The notes: generated from the sequence alone by a model not told the origin. A DNA stretch of 64,000 nt from Pseudomonas caricapapayae (GCF_001400735.1 NZ_LJPW01000064.1:1-64000), one strand, 5' to 3'. Positions 18,017 through 27,155 are shown, numbered from the stretch's first letter. A program made the numbers and translations.

Positions 18017-18121
18017 TCAGAAGGTGGATCTATATCTGGCCAATCGATGAGCACAAGCAACCGCAGCACCTTGAAGCGGGCTGTGGTGGTGATGACGGTT
18101 GTTTCGGGAAAATTGATTCAT
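18017..18121 (-). CDS. Histidine-rich leader peptide (candidate attenuator)
   Basis: A 34-codon reading frame starts at ATG 18121 with AAGGA six bases upstream and ends at TGA 18017. Residues 9-14 are RHHHHS, four successive histidine codons, with another histidine at residue 25. It stands directly before an intrinsic terminator and a histidyl-tRNA-synthetase-like gene, just as hisL precedes the his operon of enterobacteria. The likely role is to stall ribosomes when charged tRNA-His is scarce and so prevent termination. AAGGTG within the peptide region can pair with CACCTT near its end; the competing antiterminator fold was not computed. Confidence 0.75.
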   Translation of the reverse strand: MNQFSRNNRHHHHSPLQGAAVACAHRLARYRSTF

Positions 18122-18178
18122 GCCTGATCCTTGCACGCTTTAACGCATCGCTCAAGTAGCGGTGTTGACGGACACGTT

Positions 18179-18742
18179 TTATCTGAGCCGCGCCATGCTC
18201 AAGGCATCGACGAACAGGCCATCGCGCACGGCGTAGTTGCGCAGCCGGCCCTCTGTTTCGAAGCCGAATTTTCGGTACAGACCCTGGGCTGCTTCGTTGT
18301 CGACATACACGGTCAATTCCACCCGGCGCAGGTTCATCCAGTTGTCTGCGATGTCCAATGCTGTGGTCAGCAACTTCGAGCCGATGCCTTTGCTCTGCCA
18401 GGCCGATGCGACGCCCATGCCGATAGCGCCGACATGGCTTTGCCGACTGCGCGAATATTGCTCCAGACCAATGCTGCCAATCACTTCGTTACCATTGAGC
18501 GCGACCAGTTTCACGTGTCGCTCGGTACTGGCAGCCAGGCGTTTGCGCCAGACTTCGATGGACTGATACGGCATTTGCAGTACCTGACGGCACACCGCAG
18601 GTTCGTTATAGAGTGCAGTGACACCTTCGAGGTGAATTTCGGCCATGCGCTGGATGAGAATTTGCGGGGCAGGGGCGTGCACGTTGATTCGTTCCTTGAA
18701 TTGCGTTTTGGCGTTCAGGTTAAAGGGGCATTCTTGTGGCAT
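18179..18742 (-). CDS. GNAT N-acetyltransferase, YhhY/AaaT-like
   Basis: 187 residues in the longest frame. The part from about residue 28 (LIQRMAEIHLEGVTALYN) follows the E. coli YhhY/AaaT pattern: QVLQMPYQS, SRQSHVGAIGMGVASAWQSKGIGSKLL (the Q/R-x-x-G-x-G/A acetyl-CoA site), and the C-terminal ELTVYVDNEAAQGLYRKFGFETEG. Such enzymes acetylate amino acids or related amines. The true start is uncertain; the first 25 residues look poorly conserved and a downstream GTG is possible. It lies upstream of the histidine leader on the same strand, so read-through into that region is possible. Confidence 0.85.
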   Translation of the reverse strand: MPQECPFNLNAKTQFKERINVHAPAPQILIQRMAEIHLEGVTALYNEPAVCRQVLQMPYQSIEVWRKRLAASTERHVKLVALNGNEVIGSIGLEQYSRSRQSHVGAIGMGVASAWQSKGIGSKLLTTALDIADNWMNLRRVELTVYVDNEAAQGLYRKFGFETEGRLRNYAVRDGLFVDALSMARLR

Positions 18743-18825
18743 AGCTGCCCCGCGTCATACGGGTCAGACAATATATTCGGTTTTGCCCACCGCTTGCCAT
18801 TCTGCAAAACAGGCTATTGCTTCCG

Positions 18826-18865
18826 CCTCTTCATAAGTGTACCGTTGTGTTCACTTATGAAGAGG
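18826..18865 (+). promoter_or_regulatory. 14-bp perfect inverted repeat covering the ribosome-binding site of the dioxygenase gene
   Basis: Arms at 18826-18839 and 18852-18865 are perfectly complementary and separated by 12 bases. The right arm contains AAGAGG, the best Shine-Dalgarno match for the ATG at 18874. In RNA the hairpin would hide the ribosome-binding site; in DNA the repeat could be an operator in the divergent promoter region shared with the acetyltransferase gene. The repeat is visible in the sequence; which of these it does is not. Confidence 0.6.
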
Positions 18866-18873
18866 GTCGCATC

Positions 18874-19713
18874 ATGTTAGCCACTTCGGTCGCCCAGCTG
18901 TCACAGGAATCCATAAAGCCAGGTATTGGCGCGCGCGTTTTCAACAGCAAGCAAGAGCTGCTGTCGGGTCAATTCGCCGGGGAAATCCGAGAACTGCTGG
19001 AGCAGCGGGGTGTGCTGGTGTTCCCGCAGATCCATTTTTCCGATACGGAGCAGATTGCCTTTACTCGTACGCTGGGCACGTTCTGCCCGGAAGCCAGCGA
19101 TGGGCAGAACATCACCAAGATCAGCCTCGATGTGAAAGAGAACCCTGCAGGTGCCGAGTTTCTCAAAGGCTCGCTCTATTGGCATATCGACGGCACGAGT
19201 AGCGATTCACCCATCCTGGCGTCGCTGCTGTCCTGCAAGGTGGCCGCCAGTTGGGGCGGCAATACCGGGTTTTGTAATACCTATGCGGCTTACGAGGCGT
19301 TATCGAGCGCTGATAAACAACGTTACGAAAGCTTAAGAGTAATTCACGCGCCATGGGCATCGTTACTCTATTACAATCCGGAGCCTGGCCTTGCGATGCT
19401 CAAGGCCATGCAGGCTATCGGCGAGAAGGAGTTGCCGCTGGTCTGGCGGCATCGCTCCGGTCGCAAGTCGCTGATTCTGGGATGCACTGCGCAGCAAGTC
19501 GTCGGCGTTGGCCTGGCGCAAAGCGCGCAGATTCTGGTCGGCCTTCGCGAGTGGGCCACGGCCGAAGCGTTCAGTTACAGCCACGCGTGGCAGGTCGGTG
19601 ATCTGGTGATATGGGACAACACCGGCACCATGCACCGTGCGGAAGCCTACGACCCTGAGTGCGGACGGATGATGCACCGCACCAAGTTGCAGGGCGAAGA
19701 GCCTTTCGAGTAG
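18874..19713 (+). CDS. TauD/TfdA-family Fe(II)/2-oxoglutarate dioxygenase
   Basis: 279 residues from the ATG at 18874. The iron-binding H-x-D (YWHIDGT near residue 106) and the distal histidine (GTMHRAEAYDP near residue 250) are present, followed by an arginine-containing end that would bind 2-oxoglutarate (RMMHRTKL). The family hydroxylates small organic acids, sulfonates or amino-acid derivatives; the substrate cannot be told from sequence. An in-frame upstream start at 18817 would run through the inverted repeat and is rejected. It is divergent from the GNAT gene, which may be a partner. Confidence 0.88.
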   Translation: MLATSVAQLSQESIKPGIGARVFNSKQELLSGQFAGEIRELLEQRGVLVFPQIHFSDTEQIAFTRTLGTFCPEASDGQNITKISLDVKENPAGAEFLKGSLYWHIDGTSSDSPILASLLSCKVAASWGGNTGFCNTYAAYEALSSADKQRYESLRVIHAPWASLLYYNPEPGLAMLKAMQAIGEKELPLVWRHRSGRKSLILGCTAQQVVGVGLAQSAQILVGLREWATAEAFSYSHAWQVGDLVIWDNTGTMHRAEAYDPECGRMMHRTKLQGEEPFE

Positions 19714-19805
19714 CCCGCCGGCCGCGACAAAAGGACGACATCCTGGCTTTTATACTGAGTTGCTCATTGTGAGCCAAATCGTTTTGCCGGATTGGAGAAA
19801 CGAGA

Positions 19806-20042
19806 ATGTGCAGACCTAAAGAGCCCATTGCGGGTGTGTTTCTATTGTTGGTTCTGGCTGCCGGGGGCTGGGTCGCCCAGGAGCCTTTCCCTCATTTCGG
19901 GATTGATCTGCCTGCCGAGGTTTTACTGGACGGCGAGCGCCCGGCCAAACCTGTGTCACCGCGACAGCGTACGCAAATCGATGAAAGCCAGTTCAGCAGC
20001 GCGATGCTTGAGCCCGTGCATATGTATGCGACCGTAGAGTAA
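19806..20042 (+). CDS. Small exported or membrane-anchored protein, unknown function
   Basis: 78 residues, start ATG with GGAG eight bases upstream. Residues 8-25 form a hydrophobic segment (IAGVFLLLVLAAGGWVAQ) that fits a signal peptide or anchor, followed by a short polar tail rich in Pro, Glu and Gln. No domain recognised. It stands alone 92 bp after the dioxygenase gene and may share its transcript. Confidence 0.55.
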   Translation: MCRPKEPIAGVFLLLVLAAGGWVAQEPFPHFGIDLPAEVLLDGERPAKPVSPRQRTQIDESQFSSAMLEPVHMYATVE

Positions 20043-20107
20043 TCGAAGGCTCTGTACGAAAGGTCTGCCAGCGCAGACACTTTTGGTACAGCGCCTGCTT
20101 GGTGCGC

Positions 20108-20647
20108 TCAGGCGGCCCATTTGCGCAGCAACCCCAAACGTTTCAGCCAGCCTTCTTTTTTGTCTGGCACCTGTACCTGGACGATTTCCGGCATGTCGCG
20201 CAACTTCACCCAGATATTTCCGCGCCATTTCAAGGTGCCCAGTGTGGTGCCCTGCCAGTTCATCTGGCAGTGAACGGGACAGTCGATATGGGTATCAACC
20301 GGACGAGCGCACAGGGCAGGCAGTACGTCTTGGGTCAGCCAGCGTCGCAACGCGCGGTTTTCCGGAATGTAATGGTGAATCAGCAGGGCGAAGACTGCAG
20401 ACTCGCTGATCAGCAGGCATTTTTGCCATTCGCCGTAGGTCAGTAACCACGCGGTGCGGCGCTGGTCGGCGTCGAGCTTGCGAGTGTTGCGCTCGTCCAG
20501 GCGTTTGCCCATCAGGCGGGCAATGTCTTCCAGCGGAAACCACGCTTCTGCGTGCATGACGACGGCACGCAACAGGCAACGGTGGCGCAGAAATATGGCG
20601 GGTTCGTGTTTTTCGGTACAGGGAAGAAGGGGGAACGGCAGATCCAT
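20108..20647 (-). CDS. BRO-N domain protein
   Basis: 179 residues. Residues 25-110 match the BRO N-terminal domain found in phage antirepressors and many bacterial proteins of unknown role: AWFPLEDIARLMGK, then RRTAWLLTYGEWQKCLLISESAVFALL and ENRALRRWLTQDVLPAL. The C-terminal part has no recognised domain. There is no phage context nearby, so a chromosomal regulator is more likely than a prophage remnant. Ribosome-binding site is weak. Gene-free DNA with hairpins lies upstream (20648-21040). Confidence 0.75.
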   Translation of the reverse strand: MDLPFPLLPCTEKHEPAIFLRHRCLLRAVVMHAEAWFPLEDIARLMGKRLDERNTRKLDADQRRTAWLLTYGEWQKCLLISESAVFALLIHHYIPENRALRRWLTQDVLPALCARPVDTHIDCPVHCQMNWQGTTLGTLKWRGNIWVKLRDMPEIVQVQVPDKKEGWLKRLGLLRKWAA

Positions 20648-21040
20648 TGATTAAATGCTCCATAGCGAACATAGAGCCCCGATCAAGTCGCTAAACGAGA
20701 AGGTGGCAGCTGTGCGAAGGTTAGCGAACCGGCCTCTAATCTTTCGCACACCGGCAGACCCGAAGGTCTCCGACGCACAGCCGCCATAACGCGATGTTCA
20801 TGTTCAGCATGAAACGCGATGTCGAGAATAGAGATTCGGATCGCTAAATCCGGCCGCTGATTGGGCAGCGACGGCGCACCTTAGATCCTCGATACACCTC
20901 ACGCAACCGACTTGAGCCTTCTCGGAAATTTCACACAGATAGAAGAGAATTATCAGTCAAGCGGCTTCATGCTTTCCTGCAAAAGCAACGTTTTTCATGC
21001 ATAAAGCCTGCTGTTCAACGGCTTCAAGCAATGTCGTTGG
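20648..21040. other. Gene-free interval with three consecutive hairpins
   Basis: No credible coding frame is seen in these 393 bases. Three hairpins stand in a row: 20711-20750 (8-bp stem TGTGCGAA/TTCGCACA extended by a TTAG/CTAA inner stem), 20752-20772 (AGACC/GGTCT with a CGAA tetraloop, extended past a bulged C), and 20797-20813 (TTCATG/CATGAA). Lengths and spacing fit a structured RNA or a repeated element, but direction and function are unknown. Confidence 0.4.
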
Positions 21041-21544
21041 CTAATCGGTCTCGCTAATGTTGGCGAAGAAAATACACCCGATCAGTCTGGCAAACAGGGT
21101 CAGCGTTTCCGCCAGATCGGGGTCGTCAAACAACGTCATGCTCGAATCCAGGGCGCACAGTGCGCCATACAGCTGACCGTCCGGAAGATAGATCGGTACA
21201 CCCGCATAACTCTCGATGGCGTACCGCTTCACGACCGGCAGATTCGCGTACCTGCCGTTTTTACTGATCTGCGGTACAAACAAGGCGTGCGGATTGACGC
21301 AAAACTCATTGCAGAGCGTGGTCTCCAGCTCGAACACGTCCCCGTCCTCGATACCCAGATTAGTCGGGTCGTACACAGAACAGGCGATCCAGTCTGCGTC
21401 AGTGAACTTCGCAATACCGGCGAAGCGCATGCCTGTCAGTCGGGTGACCAGCCTTAAAACGTTGGTAGTTGCCTCGATCTCGGCAATCGCAGAGCGTTCC
21501 TCGGTGGTCAGGCCGCCGCTGGAAACTGTCAATTCCAAACTCAT
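21041..21544 (-). CDS. GAF-domain protein
   Basis: 167 residues from the ATG at 21544 (GGAG seven bases before it). A single GAF domain occupies most of the protein: the RLTGMRFAGIAKF strand, the region LCNEFCVNPHALFVPQIS, and the end AGVPIYLPDGQLYGALCALD are typical of free-standing GAF proteins or of sensor N-termini of diguanylate cyclases and kinases. No output domain follows, so it may bind a ligand or act with a separate partner. An upstream extension to 21610 is not supported. Confidence 0.85.
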   Translation of the reverse strand: MSLELTVSSGGLTTEERSAIAEIEATTNVLRLVTRLTGMRFAGIAKFTDADWIACSVYDPTNLGIEDGDVFELETTLCNEFCVNPHALFVPQISKNGRYANLPVVKRYAIESYAGVPIYLPDGQLYGALCALDSSMTLFDDPDLAETLTLFARLIGCIFFANISETD

Positions 21545-21767
21545 GCAATTCTCCGAAATACTCAATGTGTGTGCAGCGGCCCATGCTAACCGACTCGCCT
21601 GAAAGGCCACAGGGGTTATCAGGCCGGTCGCGGATTATTTTTGAGCATAAATATTGACGCCAACTTTTAAAGTTTGACGTGGCGCTGCCGACATCTCTGA
21701 GTTGTATCAATGGCAAGGATAAGCCTCTTATTAACCTCCCACGACGGCCCGACGAGAGCGACTTACG

Positions 21768-23669
21768 GTGAACACTATGCTGAGCAATATTTCTGTCAGG
21801 TCCAAGCTTGTGCTCGGGTTTGCCTTGGTCATTGTGCTGACAGTGCTGATTGCACTGACAGGCTGGATGGGTATCAGTTCGTTGAGCGAACGTAGCGAGC
21901 GGATTGCCGATATCGGCAAGCTGAGCACGCTGACCCGGGATGTCCGTATAGCCCGTCTTGCCTACACGATCAACTATGATGCCGAGCGAGCCAGCAACTG
22001 GCTGAAAGCCCTTGAAAGTCTCGAAAATCATGTGAAGTACGCGCAGAAGGTCTTCGACTCGCCACTGAATACACCGTTGGTAAACGCGTCTGCCGAAGCT
22101 TTGAAGGATTACCGTGTCCACTACGACAACCTGCTGCAGGCAACTGCCGCTCGCGAGGCGACCCGTGCAGTGTTTGGTCAGTATGCCGATGCAGCCGCTG
22201 ACGATTTGCAAAAGCTGAACGCCTTTGCCAGGTCCGAGGACGGCAGTGCCGCTCAGCGCGACGCCATTATTCAGGCAATGACGTTGTTTCAGAAAATGCG
22301 CTTCGACCTGCGCGGTTATACCTATTCCTTGAAAGCAGAGAACCGTGCGCCGGCCGAGGCCTCGATGAATACGGTTATCAATTTCGCCAGAAACCTGCAG
22401 GGTTTCGATAGCCAGTCAGCAACGATCAAGCACCTTGTGGACGCTCTGATCAGTTATCAGAACACCTTGAATCAATTCTCGGCAGCACAGGAAAAGATCG
22501 AGCAGGCTCAGGCGGGCATCAATAAAAATATCGCTATTCTGTTCGACAGCGCCGACAAGCTGTCCGCGAATCAGGTCAACCTGAGGATAGAAGACGTGGG
22601 CCAGGCGCAGACCCTGCTCTCCGTTTGGCTGGTTGCAGCGTTGATCATGAGCGCCTTGGCTGCGTGGGTCATTACTCGCCTTATCGTCGGCCCGCTGCTT
22701 GAAACACTGAAGCTGGCCGAGCGTGTCGCCGACGGTGACTTGACGCACAACCAGGCGGTCACTCGCAGGGATGAACTGGGCCTGCTGCAAGGCAGCATGC
22801 TGCGCATGACCGGCAACCTGCGCGAGCTGATTGGCGGTTTGCGCGACGGCGTGACACAAATCGCCAGTGCCGCCGAACAGTTGTCTGCCGTCACCGAACA
22901 GACCAGCGCCGGCGTCAACAGCCAGAAGAACGAAACCGATCAGGTCGCCACGGCAATGCACGAGATGTCTGCGACGGTTCAGGAGGTTGCCCGCAATGCA
23001 GAGCAGGCGTCGCATGCTGCAGTCAATGCTTCGAAGGAAGCTCGCGAAGGTGACGGCGTGGTTTCCAAGGCAGTTGCCCAGATCGAGAAGCTCGCCACTG
23101 AAGTCAAGCACTCCAAGTCTGCAATGGACGAGCTCAAGAGCGAAAGCAACAAGATCGGTGGCGTGCTCGACGTGATCAAGGCCGTTGCCGAGCAGACCAA
23201 CCTGTTGGCGCTCAATGCGGCCATTGAAGCGGCGCGGGCGGGCGAGGCGGGCCGAGGCTTTGCGGTGGTGGCCGACGAAGTAAGAAGCCTTGCCCAGCGC
23301 ACGCAGACGTCTACAGAAGAGATTGCGGCATTGATCAGCGGCTTGCACACCCGTACAACGCAGGTGGCCACGATTCTGGACAACAGTCAGGCGCTGACTG
23401 AAAACAGTGTAGAACTGACACGCAATGCTGGCGCTTCGATCAATAACATGACCCAGGCGATTTCGACGATCGAGACGATGAACCACCAGATTGCCGCTGC
23501 CGCTGAAGAGCAGAGCGCGGTCGCCGAAGAAATCAATCGCAGTGTGTTGAATGTGCGTGACATTTCCGAGCAGACTGCATCTGCCAGTGAAGAAACTGCC
23601 GCGTCGAGCGTAGAGCTTGCTCGTCTGGGCGTGCATCTGCAAAGTCTGGTCAGCCGATTCAAGGTCTGA
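21768..23669 (+). CDS. Methyl-accepting chemotaxis protein with a large helical sensor domain
   Basis: 633 residues if the GTG at 21768 is used; the ATG at 21777 is also possible. The order is TM1 (about 13-36), a periplasmic helical region of about 245 residues, TM2 (about 283-305), HAMP (about 303-356) and a long cytoplasmic coiled coil with the conserved hairpin tip [18 protein letters not shown] near residue 475. The size and helical content of the sensor fit the helical-bimodular class, which in other pseudomonads binds organic acids; the ligand here is unknown. A terminator follows. Confidence 0.93.
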   Translation: MNTMLSNISVRSKLVLGFALVIVLTVLIALTGWMGISSLSERSERIADIGKLSTLTRDVRIARLAYTINYDAERASNWLKALESLENHVKYAQKVFDSPLNTPLVNASAEALKDYRVHYDNLLQATAAREATRAVFGQYADAAADDLQKLNAFARSEDGSAAQRDAIIQAMTLFQKMRFDLRGYTYSLKAENRAPAEASMNTVINFARNLQGFDSQSATIKHLVDALISYQNTLNQFSAAQEKIEQAQAGINKNIAILFDSADKLSANQVNLRIEDVGQAQTLLSVWLVAALIMSALAAWVITRLIVGPLLETLKLAERVADGDLTHNQAVTRRDELGLLQGSMLRMTGNLRELIGGLRDGVTQIASAAEQLSAVTEQTSAGVNSQKNETDQVATAMHEMSATVQEVARNAEQASHAAVNASKEAREGDGVVSKAVAQIEKLATEVKHSKSAMDELKSESNKIGGVLDVIKAVAEQTNLLALNAAIEAARAGEAGRGFAVVADEVRSLAQRTQTSTEEIAALISGLHTRTTQVATILDNSQALTENSVELTRNAGASINNMTQAISTIETMNHQIAAAAEEQSAVAEEINRSVLNVRDISEQTASASEETAASSVELARLGVHLQSLVSRFKV

Positions 23670-23684
23670 TATCAGCCCCGGTAG

Positions 23685-23726
23685 ACTCCGGTGCAGCGGC
23701 CAACGCTGCGCACCGGAGTGGATTTT
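23685..23726 (+). terminator. Intrinsic terminator after the chemoreceptor gene
   Basis: ACTCCGGTGC/GCACCGGAGT stem (extended by AGCG/CGCT past a two-base bulge), then GGATTTTG. It lies just after the chemoreceptor stop and before the convergent LysR gene. Confidence 0.65.
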
Positions 23727-23750
23727 GACCGCATCCCGGCGGTAAACCTT

Positions 23751-24656
23751 TTACCGTCCCCAGCGCCCCGTCGCGAACTCCACGAAACTTCTCAGTTTGG
23801 GCAATCGATAACGATCCTGCACGTACAGCAGGTTCATCGGTCGTCTGGGCAAATGGTAGTCCGGGAGCAGTGCAACCAGCCGGCCCTCCTGCAAGTCTCT
23901 CTGAACCAACGCGTCCGGGAGCATCACGACGCCCATTCCGGCACGAGCCGCCTGATAAAGACCGGCCGACGTGTTGGCAACCATCGAACCACTTACGTCC
24001 ACCAGTACTTCACCTTTCGGCCCGGTCATACGCCATTGGGTACCCGCTGTGCGCCACTCGTCTCCTGCCGGGTAAGCAAATGCCAGGCAATTGTGTGCGC
24101 AAAGATCCTCGGGGTGCGCCGGTGCTCCGTGGCGAGCCAGATAATCCGGCGCGGCGCAGATGGTCAGGGTGTAGTCCTGCAGGGGGCGTGCAATGAGTGG
24201 CGAGGACTCGGGAATGTTGCCCAGGCGAATGGCGACGTCGAAACCATTATCGATCATGTCCAGTCGCTGGTTGGTCAGCACCAGATCGAGCCTGACGTCG
24301 GGAAAGCGTTGCGAGAACTCGACCAGGGCAGGGGCCAGCACCTCGGAACCGAAGGTCAGCGGTGCAGTGATGCGCAGCGTGCCGGTGGGATCGCCATGTG
24401 CCTGTTCAGCCAGCTGTTCGGACTCGGCCACCAGCCCCAGCACCTCCAGACAACGCTCGTAATACGCAGTGCCGAATTCTGTCAGGCGCTGGCGCCGGGT
24501 TGTGCGCTGCAAGAGGCTGACGCCCAGGCGCTGCTCCAGCGCCCGCAAGTGGTTACCGACCATAGTGGTGGAAATCGAACACGCCTGCGCCGCTGCCGTC
24601 AGGCTGCCTGACTCGACGACCTTTACGTACACACGCATCGCCTGAAACAGATCCAT
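23751..24656 (-). CDS. LysR-family transcriptional regulator
   Basis: 301 residues from the ATG at 24656. The N-terminal winged helix begins at MDLFQAMRVYVKVVESGSL and has the usual recognition helix region; the rest is the periplasmic-binding-protein-like effector domain (TLRITAPLTFGSEVLAPAL and onward). It is divergent from the aminotransferase gene at 24760, with about 100 bp between them. That is the classic LysR arrangement and makes that gene the first candidate target. An in-frame extension to 24704 would leave little promoter and is not used. Confidence 0.9.
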   Translation of the reverse strand: MDLFQAMRVYVKVVESGSLTAAAQACSISTTMVGNHLRALEQRLGVSLLQRTTRRQRLTEFGTAYYERCLEVLGLVAESEQLAEQAHGDPTGTLRITAPLTFGSEVLAPALVEFSQRFPDVRLDLVLTNQRLDMIDNGFDVAIRLGNIPESSPLIARPLQDYTLTICAAPDYLARHGAPAHPEDLCAHNCLAFAYPAGDEWRTAGTQWRMTGPKGEVLVDVSGSMVANTSAGLYQAARAGMGVVMLPDALVQRDLQEGRLVALLPDYHLPRRPMNLLYVQDRYRLPKLRSFVEFATGRWGR

Positions 24657-24759
24657 TATCAAGCCCTGCTTTAAAATGATTGAAGTATTTTGCTGTTTAT
24701 CCATAAAGGGTGGTTAACGATACTGCAAAAACCGAAACATACCCAAGGAGCTTCACGCT

Positions 24760-25962
24760 ATGACCACTGCCTGCCTGATGAGCACTTACCAACCTCTGGC
24801 CCTGAGTTTTACGCGTGGCCTGGGTACGCGTCTGTGGGATGAAAGCGGGCGCGAATACCTGGATGCCGTGGCGGGCGTGGCGGTGACCAACGTCGGCCAT
24901 TCGCATCCGTTGCTGGTCGAGGCAATTCGTGATCAGGCGGGTCTGCTGCTGCACACCTCCAATCTCTACACCATTGACTGGCAGCAGCGCCTGGCGCAGA
25001 AGCTGACCCGTTTGTCGGGGCTGGACCGGGTGTTCTTCAACAATTCAGGTGCCGAGGCCAACGAGACTGCACTCAAGCTGGCGCGCCTGCATGGCTGGCA
25101 CAAGTACATCGAGCGGCCGCTGGTGGTGGTTATGGAAAACGCCTTTCACGGCCGCACGCTGGGCACGCTGTCGGCCAGCGACGGACCGGCCGTACGCCTG
25201 GGTTTCAGCAGCTTGCCGGGGGATTACGTCAAAGTCCCATTTGGCGATCTGGCAGCGTTCGATAAGGTTTGTCTGACTCACGGGCATCGGATCGCCGCCG
25301 TACTGGTTGAGCCGATTCAGGGCGAGGGCGGCGCGCAGATGGCACCAGGCGGCTACCTCAAGGCACTGAGAGAGCGCTGCACGCGGCGCGACTGGCTACT
25401 GATGCTGGATGAAATTCAGACCGGCATGGGGCGCACCGGAAAGTGGTTTGCCTTTCAGCATGAAGGTATCGTGCCGGATGTCATGACCCTGGCCAAAGGG
25501 CTTGGCAACGGTATACCGATCGGTGCCTGTCTGGCGCGCGGCAGAGCCGCGGAGCTGTTCACTCCCGGCAGTCACGGCAGCACCTTCGGCGGCAACCCGC
25601 TGGCCTGCCGGGTCGGTTGTACGGTGGTCGATATCATCGAGCGGCAGGCGTTGGTAGAAAACGCAGCCTTGCAAGGCAGGCACTTGCTTGACAGGCTGCG
25701 CGAGGTGCTTGGCGCTCACCCGCAGGTGCTGGAGATTCGTGGTCTGGGGCTGATGATCGGTATCGAATTGCGCCAGGCGATACCCGCGTTGACCCGCATT
25801 GCGGCTGAAGAGCACGGCTTGCTGATCAACGTCACCCGGGGCAAGGTCATCCGCCTTTTGCCACCTCTGGTGCTCGACGCTGCAGAGGCAGAACAGATCG
25901 TTGAACGCCTGCTGGCAAGCCTCGACAGTGCCTGTTACCAGTCGCTTGAACGGGCTGGCTGA
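24760..25962 (+). CDS. Class III aminotransferase, acetylornithine/succinylornithine type
   Basis: 400 residues. It has the ArgD pattern: [18 protein letters not shown] near the N-terminus, [11 protein letters not shown] (PLP phosphate site), [18 protein letters not shown], and [14 protein letters not shown] with the PLP-binding lysine near residue 247. The enzyme moves the amino group of acetylornithine or a similar omega-amino acid to 2-oxoglutarate. Pseudomonads carry several ArgD paralogues; being alone and under a LysR, this one is probably catabolic or specialised rather than the arginine-biosynthetic copy. AAGGAG sits upstream of the ATG. Confidence 0.88.
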   Translation: MTTACLMSTYQPLALSFTRGLGTRLWDESGREYLDAVAGVAVTNVGHSHPLLVEAIRDQAGLLLHTSNLYTIDWQQRLAQKLTRLSGLDRVFFNNSGAEANETALKLARLHGWHKYIERPLVVVMENAFHGRTLGTLSASDGPAVRLGFSSLPGDYVKVPFGDLAAFDKVCLTHGHRIAAVLVEPIQGEGGAQMAPGGYLKALRERCTRRDWLLMLDEIQTGMGRTGKWFAFQHEGIVPDVMTLAKGLGNGIPIGACLARGRAAELFTPGSHGSTFGGNPLACRVGCTVVDIIERQALVENAALQGRHLLDRLREVLGAHPQVLEIRGLGLMIGIELRQAIPALTRIAAEEHGLLINVTRGKVIRLLPPLVLDAAEAEQIVERLLASLDSACYQSLERAG

Positions 25963-26086
25963 AGCAAGGGATTAAGGAAAAGGACTACATCGGGCTGTAC
26001 CGGGATGACCCATATGCGGTAGAACAGAGCAGCATCGTGTCTGTCTGCACGCGATGGCTACCCAATGGATTTGAAAGGAGCCCACC

Positions 26087-26632
26087 ATGTTAATCCGGTC
26101 CCTGACCCTTGCCACCCTGCTTGTCGCTGCCGGTACAGCGCTTGCCGCTGACAGCGACAACCCTCTGGCGCAGGAGCGCGGAAAGTCGCGCCCCTTGATC
26201 GTCATAGCGCCCAGCCCGGTCGATCCGGCTTTGGTCAGCCTCAAGAAAGCGCTGGACGAGCCTGCCAATCGCGAAGCCTTTGCGCAGCGCAATATGGTGC
26301 TTTTCACGGTGGTCAACACTATCGGCGAACGAAACGGCAAGAGCATGGACCCCCAGTCGACCATGGCCTTGATTCGTGAGTTGAAACTGGGTGCCGGGGT
26401 AGGCACCAAGGTCATTCTGGTGGGCAAGGACGGTGAGAAGAAGATTGATAAGACCATCGGCAAGTCAGAGTCAATAGACCCCAAAGAGATCTTTGCCACT
26501 ATTGACCAGATGCCGATGCGCGAGAAAGAGGCATCTGCGCCACCACCGGAGCCGGAGGCCAAGCCTGCGCCAGCCGAGAAACCGGGCAAGCCGGTCAAGG
26601 GTGGGGCACCTGGCAAGACGCTGGATGACTGA
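26087..26632 (+). CDS. Periplasmic DUF4174-domain protein
   Basis: 181 residues with a clear Sec signal peptide (MLIRSLTLATLLVAAGTALAAD, cleavage after ALA). The mature part contains the DUF4174 region (NPLAQERGKSRPLIVIAPS through KVILVGKDGEKK), which looks like a thioredoxin-fold domain without cysteines. A proline- and alanine-rich tail follows. Function is unknown. AGGAG precedes the ATG. An antisense open frame of similar size exists but has no features of a gene. Confidence 0.85.
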   Translation: MLIRSLTLATLLVAAGTALAADSDNPLAQERGKSRPLIVIAPSPVDPALVSLKKALDEPANREAFAQRNMVLFTVVNTIGERNGKSMDPQSTMALIRELKLGAGVGTKVILVGKDGEKKIDKTIGKSESIDPKEIFATIDQMPMREKEASAPPPEPEAKPAPAEKPGKPVKGGAPGKTLDD

Positions 26633-26685
26633 ATGACCTGCGCAGCGTGCGGCAATCGCGCGCTGCGCCCGACGCATCGTTCAGG

Positions 26686-27126
26686 TCACTCGCCGCGAAT
26701 ATACTGCTCGAGCTGCTGTATCAGGCTGGCCTGTTCGGCAATGGCTTCCTTGACCAGGTCGCCAATCGACAGCAGGCCCAGCAGCTGGCCGCCTTCTACG
26801 ACCGGCAGGTGGCGCAGATGGCTGTCGGTCATGATCCCCATACAGGCTTCAACGCTCTGTTGCGAGTCGACGGTAATGACTTTACTGCTCATGATGTCCC
26901 TCACCGGCGTGCCCACCGACGAGCGCCCCTTGAGGATGACCTTGCGCGCATAGTCGCGTTCGCTGACGACACCGACCACCAGGTTGCCCTCGACCACCGG
27001 TAATGCACCGATGTTCTTTTCCGCCATCAGCCTGAGCGCATCGAGGACCATCTGATCCGGGCCGATGGTATGCACATGCTGGTTTTGCAGGTCTTTCAAC
27101 TTCAATAGCTGGGCGACGGTTTTCAT
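26686..27126 (-). CDS. CBS-domain protein
   Basis: 146 residues made of two CBS motifs (about 8-65 and 72-130): DQMVLDALRLMAEKNIGALPVVEG and SVEACMGIMTDSHLRHLPVVEGGQLLGLLSIGDLV are textbook. Such free-standing pairs bind adenine nucleotides and regulate partners or sense energy state. GGAGAG sits four bases before the ATG. A 9-bp inverted repeat lies 30 bp upstream of the start. Confidence 0.93.
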   Translation of the reverse strand: MKTVAQLLKLKDLQNQHVHTIGPDQMVLDALRLMAEKNIGALPVVEGNLVVGVVSERDYARKVILKGRSSVGTPVRDIMSSKVITVDSQQSVEACMGIMTDSHLRHLPVVEGGQLLGLLSIGDLVKEAIAEQASLIQQLEQYIRGE

Positions 27127-27155
27127 GGTGCTCTCCGTGATCGGGACCTGAAAGA

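Noticed and set aside
20108..20647. BRO-N protein as evidence of a prophage
   Set aside because: No integrase, structural phage genes or attachment repeats lie nearby; such genes are common on chromosomes.
22416..23642. 408-residue - strand frame within the chemoreceptor gene
   Set aside because: Antisense shadow of the regular heptad-rich signalling domain.
25972..26655. 227-residue open frame on the - strand over the DUF4174 gene
   Set aside because: The + strand frame has a signal peptide, ribosome-binding site and known domain; the antisense frame has none and is serine/arginine-rich as expected from GC-rich antisense.
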